A DNA stretch of 35,362 nt, taken from assembly GCF_001039355.2 (NCBI RefSeq), contig NW_019775484.1, positions 40,290 through 75,651 of the forward strand, read 5' to 3'. The notes below the pieces were generated by a model. It did not search any database. It was not told the DNA's origin and saw only the letters and a list, made by a program, of their open reading frames with translations. This stretch comes from Lingula anatina (lineage: Eukaryota > Brachiopoda > Lingulata > Lingulida > Lingulidae). Position numbers and translations under genes: made by a program. Shown here one piece after another: positions 10,092 to 21,790 of the stretch. How positions within the stretch are numbered: position 1 is the stretch's first letter; every line of letters begins with the position of its first letter.

Positions 10092-10553
10092 TTAAGACAT
10101 GGAATTTGCCAGTGTTTTCAGTGTAATTTTCAGTTTTCTCAAATATATCATCCGAAGAACATACTTTTCATTAGACACAGTCATCTGATCAGCTTATCAC
10201 AGATTTTTGTTGTTGTTAAGCATCATTTAAACAAATTTCAGAAATATTGGACACATTTTGTCAAAATTATTAACGTTTAACTATTTTAAGTCATGGAATT
10301 TGCCAGCGTTTTCAGTGTAATTTTCAGTTTTCTCAAATATATCATCCGAAGAAAATACTTTTCATAGACACAGACAAGTGATCAGCTTATCACAGATTTT
10401 TAATTGTTGTTTAGCATCATTTGTAAAAATTTCAGAAATATTGGACAAGATTTGACAAAATTATTAACATTTAACTATTTTAAGTCATGGGATTCGCCAG
10501 TCTTTTCAATGTAATTTTCAGTTTTTTTTTCAGTTATATTGTTCTTTTTCTAG

Positions 10554-10790
10554 AGTACCCTTACCATGAAAAAGCAGGCAGTGAAAGACAGCACCAAGAG
10601 CAGCACTAAATCTTATTCATGTGTACAATACATGATATGTAGCAAGATTTAGGACATTGTCAAATATTGTGCTAACAGCAACCCATTCCGGAAACCCATT
10701 GTAAGGAGTAATCTGCATCTGGCATTGATAGTAAGAAGTCTTGTATGGGTAAACATTGTTTTCCAGATAACAGTTATAGGTATTTTGCTA
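10554..10790. repeat. Exon-like conserved core, copy 2
   Basis: A diverged copy of the core at 7696. In the minus-strand frame it reads YYQCQMQITPYNGFPEWVAV and then VLNLATYHVLYT, stopped once by TGA where related copies have a TGG tryptophan codon. After the stop it reads AALGAVFHCLLFHGKGTL. The plus-strand frame has several stops. Confidence 0.5.
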
Positions 10791-11115
10791 CCTCCTACAC
10801 AAACAAACTCAAATCATCACATTTGCTGTTTTCTTTGAGAGTAAATAATACATTGCAATATTGAAATATTTCTTTTGGTGAATTCTCACTCTTCTCGTTA
10901 TCAATTTCCAATAAATTTGATGCTTAAAAAAAGACATAGACAACTGATAAGATTATCACAGATTTTTATTGTTGTTAAGCATCATTTGTACAGATTTCAG
11001 AAACATTGGACAAGATTGGTCAAAATTATTAACATTTAACTATTTTAAGTCATGGAATTTACCAGTGTTTTTAGTGTAATTATCATTTTTTTCAGTTATA
11101 TTGTTCTTTTTTCAG

Positions 11116-11490
11116 AGTGCCCTTACCATGAAAAAGCAGGCAGTGAAAGACAGCACCAAACGCAGCACCATGTTTTATCCATGTGTACAATGTAAAGTTA
11201 AGTGTACTCTTCCCTGATAATATATTTTTTTGTGTTTAATGTTACATTTTCCAAACTTTATGAATATGAAGCAAAATACAATGTATATTTTAAACGGAGA
11301 GCTTGGACAAAAGTGTCGATTGCATGTCGTTTCTGTTTAACCGCCAATTCAGGATCGCAGCATGCTTTCCCAACTCTGTGAAGTTAAGTGTATTGTTTCT
11401 TGATAATTAATATTTAAATGTGTTTATGTTACATTTTCCAAGTTAATGAATATAATAAAGCAAAATACGCTACATATTCTAAACAGAAAG
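11116..11490. repeat. Truncated core copy 3 followed by a local tandem duplication
   Basis: Only the first ~75 bp of the core are present (AGTGCCCTTACC to CCATGTGTACAATG). A pair of ~110-bp diverged direct repeats follows at about 11190-11301 and 11380-11490, sharing 'aagttaagtgta', 'gttacattttccaa' and 'agcaaaatac'. No coding role is evident. Confidence 0.5.
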
Positions 11491-11539
11491 CTGTGAATCA
11501 CTGTTGGCCACTGTTTAATATTTTTAATGAATGTTTATC

Positions 11540-12985
11540 TTTTTTTTTCTAGTTCACACACACAGTTTGACAGTTGTTGTACAGTGTCATGTGTCTCCGT
11601 AGTGGCCTGCTTGATGTGGTCAGTTTGGGATGAAATTTATTGGACCTAAAGTGGAGTAGTGACATGACTTCCCTCAGGTCACCCATTTCCAAGATGGGAA
11701 CAGAACTGATTGCAGGTAATACACAAAATAAACACTTGGTTTTGTTTTACAAGCTATGTAACACAAAATTTGTCTCTTATCCTTCCCCTATAGATCAACA
11801 AAACAGTGATCATATTTTGTGTTTTTTTAAAATTTAATAATTTTTTTTGCACTTCTCCCATCTTACTCCTCACAAAATAAGGCACAGCCACCTGGTATAG
11901 TTATCCCAGATTTCTAAAGTTATTGTGTTTAGTTAGTTTGTTTGCAAATTCCACAAATAATCCAAGCAGATTTGACAGAGTTCTGTTGATTTAACTGTGA
12001 TCAGTCTGAGATTGTGATAGTTTCAACAGTCACAATGGTGTCCAGTAGCCTCCAAAAGACAAGGTCATTTTTAACTTATCACAGTTCAATCACCACAACT
12101 CCGATGTGTGAAATAGACAGGAAATGGCAGCTGCAGGAATATCCTTTCATCTCACCCAGTTGTGGAAGACACAACAAGTTTCAGGATGAATGGGTTGTGA
12201 AGAGCCAGAGACATGACAGCCATGGTAAACAGGTAACTGGACTTCTTGCAGGTAGTACATAAAATGAACGTCTGGTTTTGTGTTAGATGTAAGAATAGGT
12301 TATTGGTTTTCTGTTTTTCCTCTGTAGAGAAAACAAACACCAATTATCACAGTTTTTGGACTCATGTGGTTTTTATTGTGATTTGAAAAACGTGGATTAC
12401 TTTTTATTCCACTGTTTTTTTTCATTTATTTTAATTAAATTGTAATGTGCATTGTACTTTTAGTCTCAAGTATTTTTTTGGTCCACACCTTTCATACAAT
12501 AAAGATTGTTTAGATTAAACCATTTCATCTTATATGCACAAAACATTGTTATACAAAATGAATACTTATCTTAAAATATCTTTCATGTGCATTTTATTAT
12601 TTATATATAGTGACTGAAGGACATGTAACTTGGTGGGCTGAAATATTGGATATTCATTTGCTTCTGATCATCAGTGGATGATTGTTTTGAATGTTTTATT
12701 TAATTAACGTTTATCTTTATTCTAGTTCACGCACAGTTTGACAGTTATACATTGTGACATGTCTCTCTAGTGACCAGCTTGATGTGGTCAGTTTGGGATG
12801 AAATGTATTGGACCCAAAGTGGAGCAGTGGTCATTACTTCCCTTGGATGACCCATTGCCATGACAGTAACTGGACTGCTTGCAGGTGATACACTAAATTA
12901 CAGGTGATACACTAAACAGTTGATTTTGTTTTGTTGAGAAACAAACACCAATTATCACCTTTTTTGTTTCATTTTCTCGGGGTGT
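11540..12985. repeat. Two-copy ~250-bp repeat with a related third segment
   Basis: The segments 11551-11735 and 12724-12900 share 'cagtttgacagtt', 'gatgtggtcagtttggga' and 'tgcaggt.atacac'. A third related junction lies at 12235-12255. Between them a plus frame at 12014-12262 is open for 82 codons and contains SCGRHNKFQDEWVVKSQRHD. It precedes GTAACTGG and might be an exon, but I recognise no family. The rest is AT-rich. Confidence 0.45.
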
Positions 12986-13330
12986 GAATATTATTTGTCA
13001 TAATTTAGAATTTTAATAAGTAATTTTTTATTTTTTCTCACTTCTCATCACAAAATGTAAGTCAACTAGTATCAGGCAGCTGACATATTATATTACAGAT
13101 TTTTAAAAGTGTTAGGCAATTTGTGTGTAAATTTCACAAAAATTCAAGCAGATTTGGCAGAGTTCTGATCATTTTATTTAGATCAAGAATTGTGCCTGTC
13201 TCAGCAATCACATTTAAATTACCAAAACACAGATGTCTGCCATATAAGGTGGGACACTTGGCAGTGCACCATAGTTTAATAATTTTCAGAACTGACGCAG
13301 GTGGACTGTCAGTTTCTTGTCTTTTATATT

Positions 13331-13842
13331 AAAGTGTTAGTTTGGTCAATCATTTATGAGTTTGTTACACATACCTATAAGCATTTCCTATCGTTGAGAA
13401 TGTTTTAAATTGTATATAAATTCTTAAAATATCAGAACATCATTATTTGTGCTAGTCGCCATTTTGACTTCAAAACGTTCCCAGAAGGCAGAGTTGTGTG
13501 ACCTAACCTAGTCGCTATATGGACCACAGCTAGCCCACAGTTCAATATTAATAGCAGGTGCTCTTTGTTAAACACATGGTAGTTACTTTATTTATGAGTT
13601 TTATATATCATTTTATTGGCCTATCCCACCTCAAATGTTTACATATTCATAAGCTTTGACATTGATGAATAGAAGTAGCTTGTTTGAGATTAGAACTTAA
13701 AAGTAAAATGTTTCTCATCGTGACAGAGGAAAAATAGTGGAAAGGGAAGTTTGGCTTGTATGTTATAAATTTGCATTTCGCTTATTTCTTGGGCACTAAG
13801 AAACAATATTAAGTGTTCCCTTAATGTTCTATAGGATTTGAA
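13331..13842. other. Unique AT-rich stretch, no gene seen
   Basis: About 500 bp with no similarity to the neighbouring repeat units. It contains a modest CpG-bearing patch near 13450-13520, with no open frame of interest and no obvious terminal repeats. Confidence 0.35.
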
Positions 13843-13880
13843 GGCTTAGACTGGGTTCCCACAGATTTAGATCGATCCAT
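13843..13880 (+). repeat. Single end of the 178-bp MITE family
   Basis: ACTGGGTTCCCACAGATTTA followed by GATCGATCCATC matches the terminal inverted repeat of the MITE at 22902-23079. It is then fused directly to the ~190-bp repeat unit ('tgataagctaatctcag'). Only one end remains, so it is a relic. Confidence 0.5.
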
Positions 13881-14717
13881 CTGATAAGCTAATCTCAGAT
13901 TATTAAAGTTTTTAAGCTAAAGTTGTACAAATTTCACGTAAGTTGGACTAGATTTGACAAAATAATAAAAGTTTAACTATTTTTTGCCAGTCATTTCAAT
14001 GTTATTTTTAGTTTTCTGGAATATATTGTCCGAAAAATTACTTTCATTACTCACAGTCAACTGATCAGCTAATGTCAAATTTTTATTGTTCTTAAGCATC
14101 ATTTTTCAAATTTCACAATTATGGGGCCAGATTTGTCAAAGTTATTAACTTTTAACTAATTTAAGCCATGGCATTTGCCAGTGTTTTCAATGTAATTTTC
14201 AGTTTTCTGTATATATTGTATGAAAAATCACTTTCATTGCACACAGTCACCTGATAAGCTTATCTCAGATTTTTATTGTTCTTAAGCATCATTTCTACAA
14301 ATTTCAAAAACATTGCAGCAGATTTGTCAAAATTATTAACCTTGAACTATTTCTAGCCATGGAATTTGCCAGTATTTTCAATGTAATTTTCATTTTTCTG
14401 GAATATATTGTCAGTTGAAAACAATTTTATTACTGTCAAAAAATCTTTTGTTTTACATTATATTTTTTGAGTGGCTTTGTTTGGTAAAGAGGCAGGTTGC
14501 TTTGGGAAATTGGCACGATGAGAAATCATTTACAGTAATTATGCTGTTCCTTTTTTGTCCATTTTTGGTGACATTTGCCCCATAAGTGCCAAACCGTATT
14601 TTTGTTTAACATTAAATTTACTGTGTAGGTTTGTTTGGCAAAGAATGTTTTCAAAAACCAGCATGATCAATTTACATTTATGGTAATTGTTCTGTTTTTT
14701 TTTTTCTTTTTTTTTTT

Positions 14718-15185
14718 GAATATTTTATTTTTCACACATTAGCATTTTCAGTGGCTTTTATTGCTGATGAAACTAAATTACTTGCTAGTTTTTTTCAGTG
14801 TCCATGTTACCTGTAGTTCATAATGTAAGAGGGTAGGAGTGATTATGCTGTTTTAAAGCATTATGTNNNNNNNNNNNNNNNNNNNNNNNNNNNNNNNNNN
14901 NNNNNNNNNNNNNNNNNNNNNNNNNNNNNNNNNNNNNNNNNNNNNNNNNNNNNNNNNNNNNNNNNNNNNNNNNNNNNNNNNNNNNNNNNNNNNNNNNNNN
15001 NNNNNNNNNNNNNNNNNNNCCTTTTTTTTTTTTTTTGAATATTTTATTTTTCACACATTAGCATTTTCAGTGGCTTTTATTGCTGATGAAACTAAATTAC
15101 TTGCTAGTTTTTTTCAGTGTCCATGTTACCTGTAGTTCATAATGTAAGAGGGTAGGAGTGATTATGCTGTTTTAAAGCATTATGT
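14718..15185. other. Assembly gap (153 N) with identical 149-bp flanks
   Basis: Bases 14718-14866 (GAATATTTTATTT to CATTATGT) recur as 15037-15185, and poly-T precedes each copy. The N run is 14867-15019. The two contig ends overlap and should probably have been merged, so the gap is likely artificial. The open frames crossing it are not genes. Confidence 0.85.
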
Positions 15186-15407
15186 GATAGTGCATCAGAA
15201 TTGGCCAAAACATTATTTGGTACACTCTTTTCTGCCTCTGAACATTTGTCAGCTTTACTGCCTTGTTTCCTGTATGGTGCCTGTATATTTGTCAGCTTTA
15301 TTGTGTAGTTTTCTTACATTGCTGCTGGTGCCTGTCAGGCCTCTGTCTTTTAAAAAATTATGTTTAACTTTGCCTCTTCACTAATTCACCCCGTCTCCTT
15401 TTTCCAG

Positions 15408-15610
15408 GAATCCCTGTGGCAAGATTCAGGACATTGTCAAATGGTGTGTGTTAACAGCCTGTTTCCAGATCACACTGTAAGGAGGAATCTGCATCTGGTA
15501 TTGGTAGTAAGGAGAAGTCTTGAATGGGTATATATTGTTTTCCAGATGACAGTAATAGGTAATTTGCCACTTCCTACACAAACAAACACAAGTCATCACA
15601 TTTGATGTTT
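15408..15610. repeat. Exon-like conserved core, copy 4 (internal deletion)
   Basis: After TTTTTCCAG the sequence jumps from the start of the core straight to TGTGGCAAGATTCAGGACAT, lacking about 100 bp seen in other copies. Where other copies have the plus-strand stop TAG (GATTTAG), this one has CAG. The minus frame 15689-15426 stays open for 87 codons, including CVCLCRKWQITYYCHLENN. Confidence 0.5.
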
Positions 15611-15818
15611 CATTTGAGATGAAATGATTTATTGCAATATTGAAATATTTGTTTTTGTTAATTCTCACTCTTCTGATATCAATTGCCAATTAACTAGACT
15701 TAATAAATTAGAAACAGTGAAGTCATTAGCTTATCTCAGATTTTTTATTGTTCTTAAGCATCATTTATACAAATTTCACAAACGTTGGACCAGATTTGTC
15801 TAAATTATTAACGTTTAA

Positions 15819-16155
15819 AGGGATAATAACTCTTCATATGATATCTATATTTCACAATAAAAACATTGTGAACAACTCATAGAAATATAATATATTCTGT
15901 TTTACCACAAAAACGGCAGTTACAGCTATTATTCTGATATATGAGCTTGTCTTCAGACCACGTGACCTCCATTGATAGCTATACTCTGTTATAATCTCTT
16001 AAGAGATTTTAACAAAAAACCAAACTTTTTAGAAAAAAACCAGGGACTAACTTTGAATGTAAAAATGGATTCATTAACCATTGGTTAGTATGGGAAAATT
16101 GTTGTTTACTCCAGGAAAATTCATTTTTTGGCTAAAACGAAGAGTTATTATCCCT
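15819..16155 (+). mobile_element. 337-bp MITE at a TTAA target site, copy 2
   Basis: Same family, orientation and length as the element at 7010-7346, flanked by TTAA at 15815-15818 and 16156-16159. The left end reads AGGGATAATAACTCTTC and then diverges by one base. The right end keeps the full 18-bp repeat. The internal palindrome is present with one mismatch (TTATAATCTCTT). It interrupts a ~190-bp repeat unit at 'acgtttaactatt'. Confidence 0.9.
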
Positions 16156-16333
16156 TTAACTATTAGAAGCCATGGCATTTGCCAGTCATTTCAATGTAAT
16201 TTTCAGTTTTCTCAAATACATTGTCCAAAAAATGCTTTTCATTAGATGCAGGCAACTGATAAGCTTATCTCAGATTTTTATTGTTCTAAAGCATCATTTA
16301 TAAAATTTCACGTAAATTGGACCAGATTTGTCA

Positions 16334-16531
16334 TGGACCGGTTTTGATGAAATTTTCTGGAACTGTCAGAAGTGGGCCAAGGAACAGATGAATAGTTTTT
16401 GGTGGTCATCCGGATCATTAATCAATCAATAATCAAAAATCAAAAAACTAAATCATTATGGAATGAAAATTTAGGAGTGAAACGGCATTGGGTGGAGACT
16501 TTGCTGCCTTGGCGAAGGTCTGCTTTTCTAG
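16334..16531 (+). mobile_element. 5-prime-truncated copy of the 'aaggaggtt' dispersed repeat
   Basis: It shares 'gttttgatgaaattttc', 'ggaactgtcagaagtgggcc', 'aaggaacagatga' and the end 'aggtctgcttttctag' with the fuller copy at 18771-19025, but lacks the first ~85 bp. It has no coding capacity. Confidence 0.65.
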
Positions 16532-16935
16532 TTTTAAGCCATGGAATTTGTTTGTATTTTCAATATAATTTTTAGTTTTCTTGAATATACTGTCTAAAAT
16601 TACACATCAAATACACATGGTCAACAGAAAAGCTTATCGCAGTTTAACAGTTGTTTAATTTTTTTTTGCACATTTCACATGAAACATTAATAGATATTTT
16701 ATTATCACTTTTTACTTTGCAAATAGATAAATGTATCAATCTCTGCAGTCACAAGTGTGACTTCTTATGACAGGTCATTCAACACACCACTTGTCTCTGC
16801 CATACCCTTTTGAATGCTTGACAGTACACCATAGTTTAATTTTTTTCTAACATTGATGTGGTTGCCTATCAGGGCTTTGTCTTTTATAAAATAATGTTCA
16901 TCTCTTCACTACTTCACCCTGTCTCCTTTTTCCAG

Positions 16936-17235
16936 GTAACCCTTTCCTTGCAGCATGGAGGCTTCTTGGTGGACTGACTCTACCTGTCTGGTCATGGCTA
17001 ATGCCTATAGAAAAAACAGGCAGTGAAAAACAGCATCAAGAGCAGTTCTGTCTCATCCATGTGTACAATACCTGATATGTGGCAAGATTTAGGACATTGT
17101 CAAATGGTTTGTGCTAACAGCCTGATTCCAGAAACCCACTGTAAGGAGGAATCTGCACCAGGTATTGGTAGTAAGGAGAGGTCTTGAATGGATATATATT
17201 GTTTTCCAGATGACAATAATAGGTAATTTGCCACT
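16936..17235. repeat. Exon-like conserved core, copy 5 (longest)
   Basis: This copy keeps about 60 bp absent from the others between the acceptor-like start and 'gaaaaa.caggcagtg'. In the plus frame it is open for about 48 codons (AAWRLLGGLTLPVWSWLMPI) before TGA. The minus frame 17353-17114 is open for 79 codons (WQITYYCHLENNIYPFKTSP). Which strand was coding is unresolved. Confidence 0.45.
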
Positions 17236-17410
17236 TCCTACACAAACAAACACAAGTCATCACATTTGATGTTTCATTTGAGATAAAATGATTTATTGCA
17301 ATATTGAAATATTTGTTTTTGTGATTTCTCACTTTTCTGATATCAATTGCCAATTAACTACACTTAAATTGGAAACAGTGAAGTGATAATCTTATCTCAG
17401 ATTTTCATTG

Positions 17411-18610
17411 TACCACCAGCGTAGGCGCTGGCGGTACACATAGTTTTAGTCCTGACACTCATATTTTGCTGGCTTTGCCGCCAAGTCACCGTTACCATTT
17501 TTCCTCCTAGACTTCAAGAGCCTGCGTACCCATCTCTTGGATTAAGGTCACATTTAATCTCAACTCGATCCACGTAAATTTTGGGCTTTGTCGGTGCTGC
17601 AATGCACCCTTGTCCAAAATTTGCAAAATTAAATGCAAGTTATCCAAACCAAAGGAATTATGGAAAAAAATTCTACAGATGACTGACCGAAAGTCATATG
17701 TGGAGATTTCAAATATGCCCTTGGATTTGACCTTTGACCTTTATTTCAAGGTCATATGGCCAAAATTTTCTAAAAAAACGAATTTTTTGCAAAAAAATTT
17801 TTATTGCTACTGATTTTCAGAAACTACACAGACCTTGCCTATAATATTATGGGCAGGTGTTAACCTTAAGGTTATTTTTCATCCTCCTGAGTTTGGGGTC
17901 AATCAGTGCATATTCTTGGGAGTAGCCGCCATAAGATGCCAAAACTAAAAATTCTCTCTAATTCAGGAACCGTAAATGCTAGAGACCTCTTATTCTTTTG
18001 CATTTTGTGGAGCATGTCAAGCCCAACACTTGAAGTGGTGCCCATTTTTTTGTTTTCCATACGGTTTACGAGTTGTGCTGTTTCAAAAAGTGCAACGTGT
18101 TGTGAAAATAAAATATGAAATACAGTAATATGCCATAAATTTTGAATGTCAGGAAAAGATAACATTAGGCTTAGTGAGGGACAGACAACTTGGGGTCAAA
18201 AATGACAGAATTCCATGAAATTCGAAAATTGGAATTTCTCAGCACCCACCATTTCATGAATTTCAAGCAAAACAATCTTTTTGTCATTTCAATTAATTTC
18301 TTCTGTACAAATTTTATGGCACATTACTGTAATTCCAAAATTAGCAAAGATACACCCATTTTAGTCCCTTACATCTCCAAAACTGGCAGAATTAGGCCCA
18401 TATTTACTATTGAACTTGTATAGGAAGTCACATACTGGCAACCTTACTCTGAACTTGAAATTGACCTTTGACCTAAGTGTTGGGGGTGGTCGGCTCATGC
18501 TGTAGATGAATTCCACTTTACCAAAATAACATGATTCAGAGCTGGGCCTCTGAGGATGTGTGTTTTGGCAGTGCCCCTTGCAGAGTTGAAGGTGGCTTTT
18601 AGTGTGTGTT
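17411..18610 (+). repeat. Dispersed repeat with nuclear-receptor-like sites, copy I
   Basis: It starts with an imperfect hairpin around ACCAGCG...CGCTGG (17412-17436) and contains landmarks shared with 23848-24525: 'aagtcaccgttacc', 'ccatctcttgga', 'ccaaaggaattatgg', 'gaaagtcatatgtgga' and 'gtttggggtcaatc'. TGACCTTTGACCT, a perfect DR1 arrangement of receptor half-sites, occurs twice (17728-17740 and 18472-18484). TCAAGGTCA, an extended monomer site, is at 17746-17754. Open frames here (for example 17610-17813) look fortuitous. The right boundary is approximate. Confidence 0.6.
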
Positions 18611-18700
18611 AGGATTCTCATCTTTATTATAAGAAAAGATCACTCACGTAGTATGAGATTTACAGATACCAATATATACTGTATAAGGTGCCCTGACACA

Positions 18701-18724
18701 AACACACACACACACACACACACC
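18701..18724. repeat. (CA)n microsatellite
   Basis: About 11 uninterrupted CA dinucleotides lie at the junction between the dispersed repeat and a re-entry into the higher-order array. Confidence 0.9.
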
Positions 18725-18770
18725 AAACAAACACAAGTCATCACATTTGATGCTTTATTTGAAATTTATT

Positions 18771-19025
18771 ACCTCCGCCAAGGAGGTTATCTTTTCACCC
18801 CTGTTTGTTTGTCTGTTTGTCGGTCTGTCATCAACATAACTCAAAAAGTTATGGACTGATTTTGATGAAATTTTCAGGAACTGTCAGAAGTGGGCCAAGG
18901 AACAGATGATTAGTGGTGTGGTGGGCCAAGGAACAGATTGGTGATGATCTGGATCAATAATCAATCAAAAGTAATCAAAAATTGCTGCCATGGCAGAGGT
19001 CTGCGCTCTTGGAGTGCTTTTCTAG
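18771..19025 (+). mobile_element. Dispersed non-autonomous repeat, fuller copy
   Basis: It begins ACCTCCGCCAAGGAGGTTAT and ends TGCTTTTCTAG. It is inserted in the array segment otherwise reading 'gatttattgcaatattgaaat': the left flank is '...atttatt' and the right flank is 'ttgcaatttt', consistent with a short TT duplication. A sequence of this kind recurs in many marine animal genomes, to my knowledge. No ORF. A ~20-bp internal duplication ('gtgggccaaggaacagat') is visible near 18891-18940. Confidence 0.65.
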
Positions 19026-19129
19026 TTGCAATTTTGAAATATTTGTTTTTATTAATTCTCACTCTTCTGATATCAATTAACTACACTTAAATTGGAAACA
19101 GGGAAGTGATAAGCTTATTTCAGATTTTT

Positions 19130-20560
19130 ATGTACAGACACAGGTGTGTCTGTACATGTAACCGTCACCTGTGTCTGCTGTTGCTGTTGCCGTCACCGTC
19201 GTTGCCATGCGCTTTCACTGATAACATGATAAGTGGCACACTGTTTTACCTTTTAGCTTGAAACTCACAGAACTGATGAATATTCATAATACCCAGGTCA
19301 AGTTTGAAAATCAGCATGATGGGGCTATTTTTATCTAAGTTTTTTCATTCTTTCAGCCTATATGCAACACCGATAACACAATAAGTGGAAAACCGTTTTA
19401 CCTTTGGGCTTGAAACTTAAACCGATGAATATTTATAATACGTAAGTTAAATTCGAAAAAATCACCATGATAGGACCGTTATTTAATAAGTTATATTGTT
19501 CTTTTACTTTTTTCAGCATATGTGCAACACTGATTACACGATATAAGTGGAAAACCATTTTACCTTTTGGCTTGAAATTTACAGAACTGATGAATATTGA
19601 TAATACGCAGGTCAAGTTTGAAAATCAGCATGATTTTTTCCATAGTTATGCTGTTATTTTTCACTTTTTTCAGCATCCATGCAACACTGATAAGACAAGA
19701 AGTGGAGAACCATTTTACCTTTTGGCTTGAAACTTACAGAACTGATTAACATTGATAATACGAAGGGCAAGTTTGAAAATCGACATGATCGGGCCATTGT
19801 TTAATAAGTTATATTGTTTTTTTTTTGCTTTTTTCAGCATATGTACAACACTGATAACACATTTCAAGGAAAACTGATAGGCCTATTGTCTTGAAACCTA
19901 CAGGAGTGATCAGTCTTACTAAAATACAGGTAGAGTTTGAAAATCAGCTTGATCAAACCATTACAAAAGTTGTGCTTTTTTTTCAGCATATATGCAACAC
20001 TGATAACACATTTCAAGGATAATTGATCAGCCCATTGTCTCGCAACTCACAGCAGTGATCAGTCTGAATAATATACAGATCAAGTTTGAAAATAAGTTCG
20101 ATCAGTTAAGTTTTGATGAAGTTATGCCTTTTTTGTATATAAGTGGTTTTTCTTCAGATTTAATTCTTAGTCATGTTAACAATCTCATTATAGGACTAAT
20201 TAGATATGTTAAAAGTGTTCTTTTGACATTTTCTCCTTTTTAACAATATTGTTAATTGATTATATAAAAATGGCAGTAAACCTGTTATTGTGTATTGTGT
20301 AATAAAGTGTCAGAAATGGAAATAAACTCATATCATTGCAGTTTGTCAGATTAAATCATTCACCAAGTTCAGAATCTCAGAATGGAGCAAGTTGGACATT
20401 TCAAATGTTCTCTTGATATTTTTCCTTTGACAACACTGTTCTCAGTTGATCATATAAAAATGACAGTAAATTGATTATTTTGTTTTATGTAAAAAAGGTG
20501 TTGAAAATGGAAATAAACTCTTTTCAGTACAGTTATCTCTTGTTTACATTTTGGGATTTT
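19130..20560 (+). repeat. Palindrome-headed composite repeat with ~155-bp tandem units
   Basis: A perfect 28-bp inverted repeat (arms ATGTACAGACACA, spacer GG, 19130-19157) is followed by CACCTGTGTCTG and then by at least five tandem units of about 149-163 bp. Each unit carries 'caacactgataaca', 'aagtggaaaacc', 'cttgaaact.acag', 'gatgaatatt' and 'gtttgaaaatcagcatgat', ending in a T-rich tract and CAG. Unit starts lie near 19218, 19362, 19521, 19679, 19842 and 19991. A two-copy segment with 'ttgattatataaaaatg.cagtaaa' follows at 20245-20540. Related copies lie at 21089, 22490 (reverse) and 29149. Confidence 0.75.
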
Positions 20561-21088
20561 CAAGATGTGACTTTGAACTTCCATGGGCTTGAAGACTTTT
20601 GCTAGTCACATTTTCTGAATATCCATAATACTTTTATTTTATTATTATTATTGATGGTCATGATATGCTGTTAAGCATTGTGTAATATTGCATCAAAATT
20701 GAAGAAAACCCTATTGCCGTAGCTGCTTCCATAGTGACCATTAAAGGAAAACCATGTCACTTATTCCTCTCACACTTACAGGAAAGAAACTTATTGGGAT
20801 TTTCATTATAAGAATTTGAACTCTCATTGTCCTGAAACTGTAATCTTATTGCAGCGGATTGAGACCATCTTCTGGGTCTTCCAGATGACGGTCAGATTTT
20901 AAAGTTTACATTGACGGGTATCTATTTTTTTCTGTTGGAAGACTATCAAAAATGGAGGATGGATCAACAAAGATAATTTGGAATACTGTCAGAAAATATC
21001 TCTGGATCTGCTCCTGTTATTGACCATGTTACCTGTTGTGCATGATTAAAATTCAGTGTTGATTGACTGTGCTATTATAAGCATTATT
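20560..21088. other. AT-rich stretch, no gene supported
   Basis: About 530 bp without strong repeat similarity. An acceptor-like 'tcttattgcag' at about 20843-20853 precedes a 12-codon open stretch, which is too little to call an exon. Confidence 0.3.
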
Positions 21089-21327
21089 ATGTACAGACAC
21101 AGATGTGTCTGTACATATTGCCATCACCTGCGTCTGTCGTCGCCGTCGTCGCCGATGGTGATGCCGATGCCGATGCCGTGCACTTTCCTTGTAAACACGA
21201 TAAGTGGAACACAGTTTTATTTTTTGCTTTTATATTTACAGAGCTGATGAATATTCATAAAACGCAGGTCAAGTTCGAAAATCAGCATGATCGGGCCATT
21301 ATAGTAGAAGTTATGCTGTTTTTTCAC
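21089..21327 (+). repeat. Second copy of the palindrome-headed repeat
   Basis: The head palindrome (21089-21116, spacer GA) is again perfect in both 13-bp arms. Then 'catcacctgcgtctgtcgtcgccg' and one internal unit follow. It ends at the N at 21328, where the higher-order array resumes. Confidence 0.75.
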
Positions 21328-21504
21328 NTCAACTGATCAGCTTATCACAGATTTTTATTGTTGTTCAGCATCATTTGTACAAATTTCAGTAATATTGGAC
21401 TAGATTTTACAAAATTATAAACATTTAACTATTTTAAGTCATTGAATTTGCCAGTCTTTTCAATGTAATTTTCAGTTTTTTTATTTATATTATTCTTTTT
21501 CCAG

Positions 21505-21790
21505 AGTACCCTTAACATGAAAAAGCTGGCAGTAAAAGACAGCATCAAGAGCAGTACTATCTCTTATCCATGATTACAATACATGATATGTGGCAAGATT
21601 TGTCAAATATTGTGGTAACAACAACCCATTCCAGAAACCCATTGTAAGCAGTAATCTGCATCTGGCATTGGTAGTAAGGAGAAGTTTTGTATGGGTTTAT
21701 ATTGTTTTCCAGATAGAACTTATAGGTAATTTGCCACCTCTTACTCAAACAACCCCAAATCATCACGTTTGCTGTTTTCTTTGAGAGTAA
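21505..21790. repeat. Exon-like conserved core, copy 6
   Basis: It starts after TTTTTCCAG and has TAA four codons into the plus frame. The minus frame 21799-21557 is open for 80 codons, including WQITYKFYLENNINPYKTSP, before losing register through a ~9-bp deletion of 'aggacattg'. Confidence 0.5.

Noticed and set aside
14818-15135. Open frames on both strands across the N run
   Set aside because: They consist mostly of unknown residues; the flanks are duplicate contig ends.
17610-17813. 67-codon plus frame inside the receptor-site repeat
   Set aside because: The frame is not kept in the second copy at 23848-24525 and its composition is that of AT-rich noncoding repeat.
19200-20110. Regularly spaced repeats resembling a CRISPR array
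   Set aside because: Units of ~155 bp are repeated throughout with no unique spacers and the DNA is eukaryotic; it is a tandem repeat.
20843-20925. Possible small exon after 'tcttattgcag'
   Set aside because: Only about a dozen open codons with no phase-compatible partner.
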